Counted from the first letter of the stretch, positions 22,823 through 35,558 are shown. The stretch is 64,000 nt of DNA from Mytilisepta virgata (GCA_028015205.1 CM051516.1:34238230-34302229); one strand, 5' to 3'. Numbers and translations are program-made. Notes: a model not told the origin generated them from the letters alone.

Positions 22823-23079
22823 AAAATAAAAGAAGAATGTGTCAATGGGACACTAATGCCCAGCTTATAAATATGCAAGAGACAATGTACTAATTCAAAC
22901 CTACTGCGGTTTTGTTATCTTTGAAACTTAATGAGTATAAAATTGCTACATGTACGCATATGTCCCCACCGCTGCAGAATAAGTTTGCATAAGAAGTCCC
23001 ATAATCCCTACAAAATTTATAGTATGCACATCTACACTTCATAACAATACATCCTACCAAATATGGAAGCAATCTGGTG

Positions 23080-24340
23080 GGGGACAAAAAGTCATAGAGG
23101 GAGCAAAACAGAAAATTTGGCAATTCTCAATTTATTAAGGGGCATAAAACAAGAATGTTGAAAGTGATGCCACTCAAATTCCAACTTGATCAGTGTTTGG
23201 TGGTAATAAGCACTTTGTATAAGTTTCATAACATTCAATCTAATTAAAATAAGTTCTCCGCACTTGCTCCTTATTTTCGTTCGGTTGTTTATATGTCGCA
23301 TGTGGGAGATCTAACTACAGCCGCTTGAGGGTCATGTCTAGGGTCAAATTTGCTGAACTTTGACAAATTAAAAAGTCATTTACAATTAACCAATCAACGA
23401 GGTGCTCTAATAAACTGTCGGGGTTCAACTTCAGTTTTTGTTTGAAGACTTTTTTTTTCTACCCACTCTCCCATTGCCAAAATTTTAATGTTTATGAACC
23501 AGAATTCACACAATACACAACTGTTTGTTCTCATACATATTTTCAGTGTTAATAATTCTCCTGAGGCCATTGAAATTCGTTGGTAAACTTAAAAACAATA
23601 ACTTTTAACAATTCAGATTATGAAATAAAAATTGCATAGAGGCTGCCATATTTGTTATTTTGCATTCAGAATTACTCGACGTTACAATAACTTCTTTGCC
23701 AGTTCAATACCCTAAGATTTTATAGCTCCATCACCCATTGCTACAGCAAATTTGACCCTAGACATGACCCTCAAGCGGCTGTAATTAGATCTCCCAGGCG
23801 TGACATATAAACACTCAACGAAAATAAGGAGCGAGTGCAGAGAACTAATTTTAATTAGATTGCATAATATTTGGTTGCATTAAAGTTAGTGTGCAGAAAC
23901 AGCAAATTTGGCAATTTTTTAATTTATAAAGAGACATAACTCAAGAACGGTAAAAGTTGCACCTCCCAAATTTGAATTTGATCTGTGTTTGGTGGAAATA
24001 AGCATTGTGTATGTTTCATAACATTTGGTTGACGTAAATTAAAGTTAGTGTGCGGATACAGCAAATTCAGCAATTGTTCTATTTATAAAGGGAAATAAGT
24101 CGAGAACAGTGAAAGTGACACCATCTGAATTTGAACTTGATCTGTGTTTGGTGGGAATACGCATTATGTATAAATTTCATAGCATTTGGTTGAGGAAAAG
24201 TAAAGTTAGAGTGCAGAAATGGCAAATTCAGCAATTTTTTAATTTATAAAAGGACACAATTCGAGAAGGGTAAAAGTGAGCCACCCAAATTCGAACTCCA
24301 TCTGTGTTTGGTGTTAATAAGCATTGTGTATAAGCTCAAC
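23080..24340 (+). repeat. Tandem array of about 160 bp, split by a MITE
   Basis: The units carry CATAACATTTGGTTG, TAAAGTTAGTGTGCGGAAAC-like, AATTTATAAAGGGACATAAC and ATCTGTGTTTGGTGG. Two clean unit starts are at 24021 and 24181. The MITE at 23236-23862 interrupts one unit. Confidence 0.75.
23236..23862. mobile_element. 627-bp MITE with long inverted repeats and 9-bp target duplication
   Basis: The terminal inverted repeats are about 117 bp (starting CAATCTAATTAAAATAAGTT, with GCCGCTTGAGGGTCATGTCT inside). The flanks are CATAACATT (23227-23235) and CATAATATT (23863-23871), one mismatch; removing the insert restores the array unit. Long inverted repeats with a 9-bp duplication are typical of Mutator-like MITEs (family knowledge). 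There is no coding frame. Confidence 0.85.
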
Positions 24341-24493
24341 TGTTTCAGTTACCACTGGGATAATTTCATCTAGCAGCCAAGTGATAAAACAGTTAAATTC
24401 GATAGATAACTTCAATTACAAAATCTTTGTTTCATGGACCACAGTTTACAGACAAAATTATCTGTAATATCACAAAATAATACTTGTCCTTAC

Positions 24494-24680
24494 TGTATAT
24501 TTTCATCAAAAATGGAAACTGAGGCCATGTTACTGCTGTACGTAGATAAGTCTCTTTATCGGATACTTTCTTTGTTACAATATGCTTGTAATATTGGTGG
24601 GATAATAAATTTCCATAATGTTTGACCTTTGTCAAACTCCAAGTTTTTGACTTTAAGTAATCAGAACACATTTCAATAGC
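24494..24680 (-). CDS. RNF213: RNF213-like exon 11: helix plus TWP segment
   Basis: The acceptor follows a T-rich tract (TTTTCAG|GCTATTG). I placed the donor at TACA|gtaagg, giving 62 codons plus one base. An earlier donor (ACAAAG|gtcaaa) would end in phase 0 and break the frame into exon 12. The longer exon also keeps TAVTWPQFPFLMKIY, which fits a family segment of leucines, TWP and an aromatic-rich strand before the next helices. The carried base A plus AT from exon 12 gives Asn. Confidence 0.8.
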
Positions 24681-24900
24681 CTGAAAAGAAAAAAAAATAA
24701 AGCATTTGGTTTAGCTCATATGAATGTCGAACACTGTTGAGGAGACAAAACTTTTGGAATCCAAACCAGTGATTCCTGCACCCTGTGCAAGTAGTTGGGA
24801 TCCTCACCTAAGTCAAAAATAAAAAACCTTCATGTCCATCTACAGATAGTATGCAATCATTCTATTAATAAATTTAATTGCTAAACATAATGGAAATATA

Positions 24901-25806
24901 AACAAGAGTGGACACACAAAAATGTCTCACCTGTCGTGTATTTCTTATGAAAGTAAATGCTATCAGACATATTGCATACAGTATTCGAAAAACAGACCAA
25001 AACACAAAAACTTAACTATAACCACTGAACCATGAAAATGAGGTCAAGGTCAGATGACACCTGCCAGTTGGACATGTACACCTTACAATCCTTCCATACA
25101 CCAAATATTGTAGACCTATTGCATACAGTATTCGAAAAACAGGCAAAAACACAATAACTTAACTATAACCACTGAACCATGAAATGAGGTCAAGGTCAGA
25201 TGACACCTGCCAGTTGGAAATGTATACCTTACAATCCTTCCATACAGCAAATATAGTAGACCTATTGCATACAGTATTAAAAAAACAGGCAAAAACACAA
25301 AAACTTAACAATAACCACTGAACCATGAAAATGAGGTCAAGGTCATATGGACATGTACACCTTACAATCCTTCCATACACCAAATATAGTAGACCAATTG
25401 CTTATAGTATCTGAGATATGGACTTGACCACCAAAACTTAACCTTGTTCACTGATCCTTGAAATGGGGTCGAGGTCAATTGAAAACTGTCTGACGGGGAT
25501 AAGGACCTTGTAAGGTACGCACATACCAAATATAGTTATCCTATTACCATAATAAGAGAGAAATTAACATTACAAAAAAATCTGAACTTTTTTTTCAAGT
25601 AGTCACTGATTCATGAAAATGAGGTCAAGGACAATGTACATATGACAGACGGAAACTTCGTAACATAAGGCATCTATATACAAAGTATAAAGCATCCAGG
25701 TCTTCCACCTTCTAAAATATACAGCTTTCAAGAAGTTAGTTAACGCCGCCGCACCATCCACTATCTTTATGTCAAGCTTTCTGCGCAGGCTCGACAAAAG
25801 AATTAT
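24901..25806 (+). mobile_element. Family B tandem-repeat element, copy 2
   Basis: The start (AACAAGAGTGGACACACAAA), three inner units (CCACTGAACC at 25022, 25169 and 25314) and the end (GTTAACGCCGCCGCACC) match copy 1. Confidence 0.8.
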
Positions 25807-25857
25807 GTTTAAACCTAATTGAGCATCAACAATAAGAATTTGACAATGATGTAGAGA

Positions 25858-26478
25858 ACTAGAGGCTCCCAAGAGTATCATTCACCTAGATTAAATGCCT
25901 ATAAATTTTCCAATCCAATCCTCTGTCATTGGTGGCAATCTTAGCTAAGGCTAAATATCATTGCTGCCAAGTTTTGCCCTCTTTTGCGCAGTAGTTTTAG
26001 TTAGTATTTCATGTTATCCTTCACATTTTTGAAAGATGACCATCTCAACTGGCTCATCTAAGGACCACTGCTGCCAAGTCTGGATCCAACTGGTCAAATG
26101 GGTTTGACAAGAAGATTTTTAAATGCATTTTCCTATAGATTTTATAGGACTTAATGTCGTCTGATTGGGTCGCTGTTGGCCATCTTGGATTTTCGATCTG
26201 CACTGAAGTAACAACCCCTGTAAGGATCTTTATAGAAACATATTTGTAAAGTTTAGATTCAATTGAGTAAATCATTTTTGGGACGTTCAAAGTTCAGCCA
26301 ATCAGAAATTAGAATGGTCTCTTGCAGCCATGTTTCTTGACCAATGTAATGCCACTTAGAAAGGACATTACAACAAACATCTCTAACAAGTTTGGCTTAG
26401 TGGTTTCATAGGATATTTTAAAGAAATTTTATGACGACAACAGTCAACGGACAACAGACGCACCTGGTGAGCTAAAAA
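25858..26478 (+). repeat. Family A copy
   Basis: Runs from AACTAGAGGCTCCCAAGAGT to GACAACAGACGCACCTGGTG and AGCTAAAAAT. Both ends are present but worn. Confidence 0.7.
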
Positions 26479-26626
26479 TATGATAGAATTATGCTTTACA
26501 CAAAAATTGCATTCTGTAAGTCTGCCTAAAGTGGAAAATATTATTACAGGAATTATCCAAGTTTTTATGGGTTTACATAGAGTTTATGTCAACAATACTG
26601 TTAAATTAATTACAAATGCTTCTTAC

Positions 26627-26728
26627 CATAAATGCATGTTTCCCTAAGACTTCTTGCAAAGCACTGTCAAATTGCTCAACATGATCACAATAAACATCTA
26701 GAAATTGTTCCAGCTGAAATGTTGATAT
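26627..26728 (-). CDS. RNF213: RNF213-like exon 10: YC-containing helix
   Basis: This is also 102 bases and 34 codons, with phase 0 on both sides. The acceptor is TTTGCAG and the donor TTTATG|gtaaga. The peptide QLEQFLDVYCDHVEQFDSAL matches the family pattern in which a helix containing YC follows the previous segment (vertebrate LSQITAYCNSCWD, from memory). Exons 9 and 10 have equal length and phase, so either or both could be skipped without a frame change; nothing in the sequence shows that this happens. Confidence 0.82.
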
Positions 26729-27108
26729 CTGCAAACAAAGTGATATACCGCTAAGTCAGACATATTATCAATAAAATAATTCTCAAGCACTATGGTCTAG
26801 AAATAACTCCTTTACTATAAATAACATTGAATATTAACCTCTCTTTCTCTAAAAAATTCAAAAATAACTTACTTCAAATTATAATTTTAGAGTCAGAATC
26901 GTGACACCGGCAATGAGTTTCTGGAAAGGGGGCCATAGCAATGTGAATAATAAAGATTTTTCTGAAAATTTTATATGGATAAAAATATAATTTGACAATT
27001 TTGTTTTTATTTGATTTCAAATTGACCTAATATCTGTAAATTTGTTTTTATTATTTAAATCCCTCCTGATAATTTAGTAACCCACCATTTATATTTAAAT
27101 ATGTATAC

Positions 27109-27210
27109 CTTCAACTGAAGAGTTTTATCTAACTGCTCTCTCAAATGGCTCATAAGACTATCTCTTACACGCCCACTCTGAATTTTCATTGAGAATAATT
27201 CATTCCAAAA
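27109..27210 (-). CDS. RNF213: RNF213-like exon 9: WR/WN helix segment
   Basis: This 102-base exon is exactly 34 codons, phase 0 on both sides, between TTCTTCAG and TTGAAG|gtatac. It starts FWNELFSMKIQSG and ends LREQLDKTLQLK. The position and the aromatic-tryptophan start fit the family segment VWRRLVEIQFP and following helices (from memory). The next intron is only 380 bp and free of recognisable repeats. Confidence 0.8.
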
Positions 27211-28268
27211 CTGAAGAAAAAAAATATTTCTACTAATAATAGTTTAAGTGATTTAAAGAAACCAGGCAAAAAATTAAATTAATAAATATCTTTAGTATAG
27301 ATAGTATACCAAAAAAATATTGTACAATATAAATTGTACATACGTGCACACAACATGCATATCCTAGGAAGTTTCTACATATGTATCTCACGTATGAGAC
27401 TAGATATCTTAGCTAGATTTTTCATCCTTCACAACCTCACCAGACTTGCCACTTCTCTGGCTTTTTCTCACTGACATTTGTGGTGTTTGTATGTTGTGTT
27501 CCATTTTCCTGAATTTGTCTTTTCCTTGGACTTCAAATTTGTGGACTTTTCCCACAGTTTTTTCACTTTGATATTCTTTTGCCGATATTTACCAAAAAAG
27601 TGTGATATTAAATAGTTTCTGCATTTTTGCACAAACAGTAAAATTTCTGTAGCTTCAACTCGAAGGGGCCGTCCAAATTAGTTTGATAAACAGATGGTGT
27701 TTGAATGATAAAAAAAATTTATTTACTTATGGGACTAAGAAAGTCAGGTTCAAAAAATTGGTGGTATTCGAGCCATTCCGGTTCAAGAAATCAAGATTTG
27801 ACCGTAGTTTACAAAAACAAATAAATTACAGCATTGGTCTTTGACCACAAAATGTGACCATATAAAATATTTACGGCAACATCAAAATGAAAGAATGTTG
27901 ACTTTCTAATAATGTACAATTTAGGTACTCCAAAAATTATGCACTACCCGAAAAGACTATTAAGTATTCATATTTTACGACTGTCATAGCTACTATAAAA
28001 CACATCCATAACACTGAATCCATTCTTCAAAAATTCCATGAATATTTAGGTACCTGACAATAGTTTTATGTACTTAATTTAACAGATTTGCTCAACATAT
28101 TACTAAGTAATTCCAGAAAATTTCTTTCCTATCGGAGGTAACTGGTCAGAAATTTGGTGTTCACAAATCATTTGTGAAATGCAGATAAAAAGATCACTGA
28201 AAAGCAGGCTACAAAATGTTGAATAAATTTATATAGTTACTTAACAAATCAAATAAGCCTTATATTAC
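27211..28268. other. Intron between exons 8 and 9, nothing recognised
   Basis: About 1 kb, AT-rich, with no clear repeat family. Confidence 0.5.
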
Positions 28269-28575
28269 CATAAGCCACTGTTTTGTTTCAGTATAACGAT
28301 GAAAATAACTTCCAGAGGAAAGCTTTTGAACTATTTTTTCCTTATATTTCTGATGCAGATCATTACATATGGAACTGTAGTATCTTTTGGTTTTGTCTTC
28401 AATATCGTTTCGACTTAAGCGGTCCAACACATCCACAGATACAAAGAAAACTTCAGCAGCTGACAGCCAAAATCGTGTATGTATACTACTGTCAAGTATC
28501 TTACAGACAAAGCAATTTTCCAAAACATCAGCAGCAATCATAACAGCTCTGTATGCTGTTGACATTGATGAATTT
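28269..28575 (-). CDS. RNF213: RNF213-like exon 8: helical repeat region
   Basis: The acceptor is GTACTCTAG and the donor TTATG|gtaata. The exon is 307 bases: one base completing Lys, then 102 codons, ending in phase 0. The start (NSSMSTAYRAVMIAADVLENCF) resembles the vertebrate NNSVQTVFQGTLAATKRWL stretch (from memory). VFFVSVDVLDRLSRNDIED and a charged segment that ends YTETKQWLM follow. A family A element begins 31 bp upstream of the acceptor, so the 3' part of the long upstream intron is almost entirely repeat. Confidence 0.9.
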
Positions 28576-28605
28576 CTAGAGTACATGAAATAAAAAAAGA
28601 TCAAT

Positions 28606-28990
28606 AACTAGAGGCTCTCAAGAACCTGTATCGCTCACACTGGATTTAACTTGTCCATCTTGAGCCAAAAATTTAGATGCTGCAGTCAATTTGGCTGATT
28701 TTGCCATACGGTCCTATGTAAAATTAAGTTTGGCTGTGGCCATCTGGACTGACAGTCGGGGTTATCGGACATAATCCTGAAAGAGAATAATTTAAGGACC
28801 ACTGCTGCATGCTCAGGTTCAAATTGGTCAAGTAGTTCCTGACAAGAAGATTCTTTTAAAAGATTTCCCATAAGGTCCTACAGCCAAGAAGATTTTTAAA
28901 TGAATTTTCCCATAAGGTCCTATTTTAAACTATGTTCAGCAATAATGGCTATCTTGGTTGACAGTCCGGGTCATTGGACATAATTCTTAA
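28606..28990 (+). repeat. Family A copy, 3'-truncated
   Basis: Begins AACTAGAGGCTCTCAAGAAC with CGCTCACACTGG. It is followed by two monomers and cut off where the next copy begins. Confidence 0.75.
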
Positions 28991-31567
28991 ACTAGAGGCT
29001 CAGAAGGCTGAGCCTGTATCGCTCATCTGGCATGAAAGCCATTTTTATTGATGTACCTCAAAGAGAGAAGTCATTTCTCCCTATCATTATGTGTTGTAAG
29101 CCTTGTAGGAACCAAATTTTTCTTCATCAAGGTCCTTCTACTTACAGGTCAGCATATTCTAAAATTTGGCAGTTATCCAGAAGATTTTTGCATGTATTTC
29201 AAATAGGGTCTTATGTTAACCTAAGTCCTCTGCTGAAGGCCATTTTGAATTAGGGATATGCACCAAAGTAACAACACTTAGTGAGCACCTTAAGAGGAAC
29301 ATTCAGACCATGTTTGGTTTCAAGCAATTCTGCGGTTCTGCATATTTTTGTTATATGTCAAAGACACTTTCTGTCAAGTTCGGCTCTATTTGGCAAAGCA
29401 GTTCTAGAGCATTTTATTTTTTAAATCGACCAATCAGAAACAAGAATTGGCCATGGCAGTTATCATGGTTATGTTTGTCGCCTGATCTGGACAAAATGAG
29501 GAAACTTTGTTAACAACAGAAGCTTCCTATCAAGTGCCGTTCCCTTTGGCCAAGCGGTTTCAAAGAAGAAAACATGAGACCTGTCTGAGTGGCAGCAAAC
29601 TGGGTTTTCCTTCTATTTCATTTTTACTTAGTAACTTTTCTCCAACGAAGAAGTCAAGGGTCAAGGTCAGATGTCATCATCTTTAGTACACGACACATCA
29701 TCTTGAGGTACACTACCCACACATCAAAGATCTAAGATCTAGGTTTTAAGACAAAAAAGTTACAGGCTGGACATTATTAGCAATTTATTGACCTTGAGGT
29801 AAAAGTTCAAGGTCAACATCCTTAATATGCGACACATCATCTTGAGGAAACCAACGTACACAACAAATATCCAAGGCCTAGGTCTAAGGCAAAAAAGTTA
29901 CAAAAATGACAAATTTATTGACCTTGAGGTCAAGGGTCAAGGTCAATATCCTTGGAATGTGAAACATCGTCTCGAGGTAACCTACCTACACACCAAAGAT
30001 CCAAGGCCTAGGTCTTTAGACAAAAAAGTTACCAAAATGACCTATTTATTGACCTTGAGGTCAACAATAAAGGTCAATATTCTTGGTATGCAACACATCA
30101 TCTTGAGATAACCTACTTACACATCAAAAATCCAAGGCCTAGGTCTTTAGACAAAAAAGTTACAGGCCGGACACGAAGATGATCTAAAATGACCTACTTA
30201 TTCACCCTAAGGTCATAGGTCAACATATTTGAAACATACCACATTGTCTTGAGGTGACATATCCACATACCACAGATCTAAGGTCTAGGTCTTAAGACAA
30301 GAAAGTTATAGGCCGGACACAATTGGCAGCCGCCCAAATATGATCTATTTATTGAGGTCAACGGTCAAGGTCAATATTATTGGTACGCGATACATCATCT
30401 TGAAATAACCTATCTACACACCAAAAATCAAGGCCTATGTCTTAGACAAAAAAGTTACAGGCCGGACACGAACTAAAATGACCTATTTATTCACCCTAAG
30501 GTCAAGGGTCAAGGTCATAGGTCAACATTTTTGAAATATGACACATCGTCTTGAGGTGACACATCCAAATACCATAGATCTAAGGTCTAGGTCTTAAGAC
30601 AAGAAAGTTATAGGCCGGACACGATTGGCAGCTGCCCGCCCGACCGACCGCTCGACCGCCTGCTTTCACCAATTCAATAACCGGTAATTTTCCAGAGGAA
30701 AACCCGGTTAATTATCAACCAATGAAAGACATGAACTGCCCATTACAGCCATGTTTGTTGCCTGATCAGGACCAAATGGGGTAAATTTGTATAGAACCTC
30801 GCAATTAGTTGCTTTCTGTCAAGTTTCATTCCATTTGGCCAAGAGACTTCAGAGGAGAAGGATTTTTTTATATCAGCCATTCAGAAACAAGGACTGCTCA
30901 TGGCGGCCATATTTGTATTCCGATCAGGACAAAATAAGGAAACTTTATAAATGACCTCCCATATATGCTTCCTGTCAGGTTTTGTTCCATTTGGGCAAGT
31001 GATTTCAGAGAAGATTCTTTTATATAAGCCAATAAGAAACAAGAACTGCCAATGGTGACCATATATGTACTCCGATCGGGATGCAATAAAGAAGTTTAGT
31101 AAAAAACCGACCATAGATGCTTCCTGTCAAGTTTCATTCCATTTGGCCAACCAGTTCCAGAGAGAAAATTTTTTTTTTTTATATCAACCAATCAGAAACA
31201 AGAACTGCCCATGGCGGTCATTCTTGTAGACCAATTGGACGAAATGAGGAAAGTTTATAAAGGACCTCCCATATATGCTTCTTGTCAAGTTTTGTTATAT
31301 TTGGCCAAGCAGTTTCAGAGGAGAAGATTTTTGAAAACTCAGCCAATCAGAAACAACAATTGCCCAAGGCAGCCATGCTTGTTGTCCAATCAGGACAAAA
31401 TCAGCAATCTTTATAAAGGACCTTACATAGAAGCTTCCTGCCAAATTTACTTCCATTTGGCCCAGTGGTTTCAGAGGAGAAGATTAAAATGTGAAAAGTT
31501 AATGGATGGACGACCGACACCAACTGATGACAAAAGCTCACATTGCCTTTGGCCAGATGAGCTAAAA
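28991..31567 (+). mobile_element. Family A copy (170-bp subtype) with a nested array
   Basis: Starts AACTAGAGGCTCAGAAGGCT, is split at about 29575-30720 by another array element, resumes with CAATGAAAGACATGAACTGC and ends GGCCAGATGAGCTAAAAAG. A 144-codon open frame inside (31211-31645) is just the monomers read through. Confidence 0.75.
29575..30720 (+). repeat. GGTCAAGGTCA-type array of about 130-148 bp units
   Basis: Units with TTGACCTTGAGGTCAAGGGT, CACATCATCTTGAGGTAACC and CAAGGCCTAGGTCTTTAGAC, repeated about seven times. It ends GCCCGACCGACCGCTCGACC and a hairpin, AACCGG..TTTTCC..GGAAAA..CCGGTT. It was inserted into a family A copy. Confidence 0.8.
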
Positions 31568-31734
31568 AGACATCTAAGGACCATTACTATCAAATTTTGT
31601 TGCAATTTGTCAAGTGTTTTCAGAAAAGATCCTATGTTAAAATAAGTTTGGTTGTGGTATTAAGACACATTTCTGAAAAATAAGGACCATTGCTGCCAAG
31701 TCTGGATCCAATTGCCCCAAAGGTCTCAGACAAA

Positions 31735-33975
31735 ACTAGAGGCTCTCAAGAGCATGTATCGCTCAACTGGATTTAACTTGTCCATCTTCAGCAGGACTGA
31801 AAATTTAAGTGTAGTAGTTATCTTCGCTGGTTTTCCAATAGGTACAATGTTTAACAAAGTTAGGGTGTGGTGGCCATCATAGTTGACATTCAAGGTTATC
31901 AAACACAAGTCTGAAAAAGGACCACTGCTGTCATTGGCCTGCTTCCAGGTAAAGGTAAAATGGTATGATGATCTGCATATTAACTTTTCCCATAGGGTCC
32001 TATGTTAAACTAAGTTCAGCAATGGTGACAATGTTGATTGACAGGCCAGGTCAGTGGCTACAATTTTGATAGGGGACCATTGGTTCCAATTGGCTCAGTA
32101 ATTTCAAACAAGAAGATTTTTAAATGAATTTCATCAGACACATTTCTGAAAGAGGACCATCTAAGGACCATTGCTGCTAGGTTTGGTTCAAATTATCTCA
32201 GTAGTTTCATACAAGAAGATTTTTAAATGAATTTCCCCTAGCGTCCTATGTTAAACTAAGTTGGGCTGTGGGGGCCATCTTGGTTGACTGTCCAGATCAT
32301 AGGACAAATTTCTGAAAGAGGACAATCTAAAGACCATTGCTGCCAAGTCTGATTCAAATTGGACATGTAGTTACATAGAAGATTTTTGAAATTCATCCTA
32401 ATTTTTTCTATTTTTATTCATAGCAGCCATGTGGGTTGGAAGTCGGGGATACCAGACACATGTTTGGAAGGGGTCACTCAAGGACCTTTCCATCAAAATT
32501 TGGTCCCAATTGGCCCAGTTGTTTCAGAGGAGAAGATCTTTAAAGGAAAAATTTAAATCAAAATTAACAATTCAGGGAAATAACCCAACATAGGGTTGAC
32601 TGATTTATCTGAAAATTTCATTGCAGGTAGATCTGGACCTGATGAACATTTTAACCCCGTCAGTTTTGCTAAAAAACTGCAGTTTACAGCTATGTTCTAT
32701 TTATATAGATATTTGTTGGTTGGCAAGTGGGGTCATTTGACACATGTTTTTAAACTAGATACCCTAATGATGCTGGTGGCCAAGTTTGGTTCCATTTGGC
32801 CCAGTAGTTTCAGAGGAGAGGGTGAGCTAAAAATTTACAAACTAAGTTCGACTGTGGAGACCATTTTGGTTGACAGTCCAAGTCATCGGACAAGATTCTG
32901 AAAGAGGACCATCTAAGGACCATTGTTGCCAAGTCTGGTTCTAATTGGTCAAGAAGGAGTGTTTTCAGACAAGAAGATTCTTAAATGAATTTTACCATAC
33001 GGTCCTATGTTAAACTAAGTTCGGCTGTAGTGGCCATCTTGATTGACAGTCCAAGTCATCCGACATAATTCTGAAAGAAGACCATCTAAGAATCATTGCT
33101 GTAACGTCTGGTTCAATTAAATATTCAATGTTTTGTGTCAATTTTTTAATATTAGCCAGAATTTCAGATTTAACTGAAGCATGTTTATATTATATACAGA
33201 GTTTCTCAATTTTTTGTAATTTGGTATTAACTTAATTATTTTATTGTTTTTCAAATCTTTTATTTTTACTTCTAAATAGTAAATTGTCATTTAAACAAAC
33301 AAATAATGCTTAAATACATTATATTTATCCAACCTTACAACATTTTTGCAATACAGATAATATTTATTAACAATTTTGTGAAATCTGGGCTTAAGGTAGA
33401 TAAGCCAACATTGTTTACGAAAATACAAACAAGTTAACTATGACAGCAATTATTATTGACAGACACAAGTTAACCATGAAATTAGATTGGTCCAAAATGC
33501 GTGGGATATCACATGTATGTCAGTGGTTTCAGACAAGAACATTTTTAAATGAATTTTCCCATATGGTCCTATGTTAAACTAAGTTCGGCTATGGCAGCCA
33601 TCTTGGATGACACTCACTCACTCAATCACCTCTGGGTCATCAGACATAACTCTGATAGAGAGCCTCCTAAGGACCATATTGCTGCCAAGTCTGGTCCATT
33701 TAGCCATGTAGTTTCATAGCAGGATATTTTTTAAATTCATCCCCCCTTTTTTCTATTTTCAGTCACAGCAGCCATGTTGGTTGGATGTTGGGATGCCGGA
33801 CACAATTTTTGAAGAACCCACCCAAGGACCATTCCACCAAATTATGGTCCCAATTGGCCCAGTGATTTCAGAGCAGAAGATCATTAAAGGAAAGTTTATG
33901 CCAGAAGAAGACTGACAACACACACTAAGTGATGGCAGTAGCTCACAGGGCCTTATAGGCCAGGTGGGTTAAAAA
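31735..33975 (+). repeat. Family A, one or two adjacent copies
   Basis: Starts ACTAGAGGCTCTCAAGAGCA. There is an internal end-like GGTGAGCTAAAAATTT at 32821, then further monomers to AGTAGCTCACAGGGCC and GGCCAGGTGGGTTAAAAA. The segment 33100-33530 is plain AT-rich DNA. Confidence 0.7.
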
Positions 33976-34398
33976 CCAGGGATTTTTCTGCCCTTATTTT
34001 ATTGCCAATTATATTCCTAATTCCCAATGTATAGATCCTATATTTTTCAAAATTGTTAATAATAAAATTCACAATTTGATGAGTCAGTTATCAGTCACTG
34101 GTAAATATCCAGGTTGTATGAATCTGTGTTTCAATATTCCTCCTTTGATAGAATACTACTTTCATAATCCAACTTCTATTGTTATAATGTACAGCTACTG
34201 ATTGAGACGGGGAAGGATATAACTTTTTCAGACATAGAAAGTTTTACACAGGACACTTTTTGCTCACAACTGCTCTTTTTGAAAACCACAGAATGACCTC
34301 TGAAGTAATCATTCCTTTTCCAGTGTTCAAACCTAAGAGATTATTTTTTAATTCATGGTTACACTTTATCCTTACATTTTCAAACAAACAATACTTAC
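33976..34398. other. Intron, nothing recognised
   Basis: Unique-looking AT-rich sequence next to exon 7. Confidence 0.5.
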
Positions 34399-34457
34399 TT
34401 TTTTAAATCTAGCTTGTATAAGGATGATACTATGTTTGAAAACATCTCCTTTTGTTT
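34399..34457 (-). CDS. RNF213: RNF213-like exon 7: short helical exon
   Basis: This 59-base exon is bounded by TTTCAG|AAACAAAAGG and AAAAAA|gtaagt. It reads 19 codons in phase 0 (KQKEMFSNIVSSLYKLDLK), then two bases that combine with the first base of exon 8 to give Lys. It would be missed by length alone; the evidence is the consensus splice sites, the exact phase fit on both sides, and the conserved position between exons 6 and 8. Confidence 0.8.
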
Positions 34458-34596
34458 CTGAAAAAAAAATTTTTTTTTCTTATAACAATTTTATCTTATA
34501 GCATTGAGAACAAATAAAGTTAAATAATCTTAGCTTGTATTCAAAATACTGATTTTGAATTGCTTACAAAAAGCTACTAACAAAAGGATGAATTGA

Positions 34597-34634
34597 TGGA
34601 CAAACATAAGGACAAACATAAGGACAAACATAAG
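34597..34634 (+). repeat. 12-bp minisatellite in the shortest intron
   Basis: Three direct copies of GGACAAACATAA plus a partial one, with a related GGAGAAATAGAA unit next to it. Confidence 0.85.
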
Positions 34635-34723
34635 GAGAAATAGAAAGACTTACAGCGGTTAATTAATATAACCTCTACTATTTGTTGCAAAGGTATAAAA
34701 ATTGGATCAATATTGTAACTTAC

Positions 34724-34925
34724 AGCTATAAAAACATGTTCAAGGTAATAAGCATTTGTGTTCACATAATAGTAAGCTGCAGCAAGCATAATTTCTGGTG
34801 AGATAAGGTCAATATCCAATTCAACAAGCTTATTAAAACTTAGTGAAGCTATCAGTGTCCTTGGTAAAAGAAAGTCCAGTGCAAAGTATGGATGAAGGAG
34901 CTTGGTAATCTCACTGACGGAAGTA
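34724..34925 (-). CDS. RNF213: RNF213-like exon 6: N-arm helices
   Basis: The acceptor is TTTTCCAG; the first base completes Gly with the GG from exon 5. Sixty-seven codons follow, ending in phase 0 at VFIA with a consensus gtaagt donor. The peptide (EITKLLHPYFALDFLLP, LVELDIDLISPEIML) is a run of leucine-rich helices of the tandem-helix N-arm. The intron that follows is only 266 bp, the shortest in the window, and contains a small 12-bp minisatellite. Confidence 0.88.
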
Positions 34926-35558
34926 CTGGAAAATAGACAAAATATGTTTTATCAACAATAAATAAAATACTAAGAATGTAATCAGTAAAATGTCTAAAGT
35001 CTTTTGTGAGATGACAAGAAGAAAACTAGTGATTTTACAGTACTAACCTGACTTTACTAATTATACCGTGTTCTGTTGTAGTATATTTTTTTTCACACGA
35101 GTTTTCCAATAAAATAAGATGAATTGAAAAAAAATTTTTCTTTTAAATCTGTGGGCATTTATACATCTCTTGACCAGTTTGTTAAATTCTGATATAACCA
35201 CACATTGGACAATAAATGCTCATGAAATTTCCCACCAAAAAACGTTTGGAAAACCTCTAGGATTTTTACATTGTCATTCAAGTAAAAGATTCTAAAAATC
35301 TTGACACATTAATTATAAAATGTATTCACTCCCGATATTTAAATTTTCATTTTTTAAACTGCTCAGACAAGCCTCACAGCTTAAAAATGAAAATTTAATT
35401 ATCTCGAAATTTATAAATTTCATAATCAACTGGTCATCATTGTAGAATCTATATATAATCCTCTGATTTCAAATTTTATACATCATCCATGCAATGCTTC
35501 AAACAGAAATGAAGACTCTCATGGCTACATGTATATACTAACAATTGATTTAAAAAAA
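34926..35558. other. Intron, nothing recognised
   Basis: AT-rich sequence upstream of exon 6 with no clear repeat. Confidence 0.5.

Noticed and set aside
24608..24680. Shorter version of exon 11 ending at ACAAAG|gtcaaa
   Set aside because: It would leave phase 0 where exon 12 needs one carried base, and would lose the TWP segment.
31211..31645. 144-codon open frame on the plus strand
   Set aside because: It is family A monomers read through. The same peptide phrases recur at 8.6, 22, 35.5 and 37.8 kb because the DNA monomer repeats, and there is no start or splice context.
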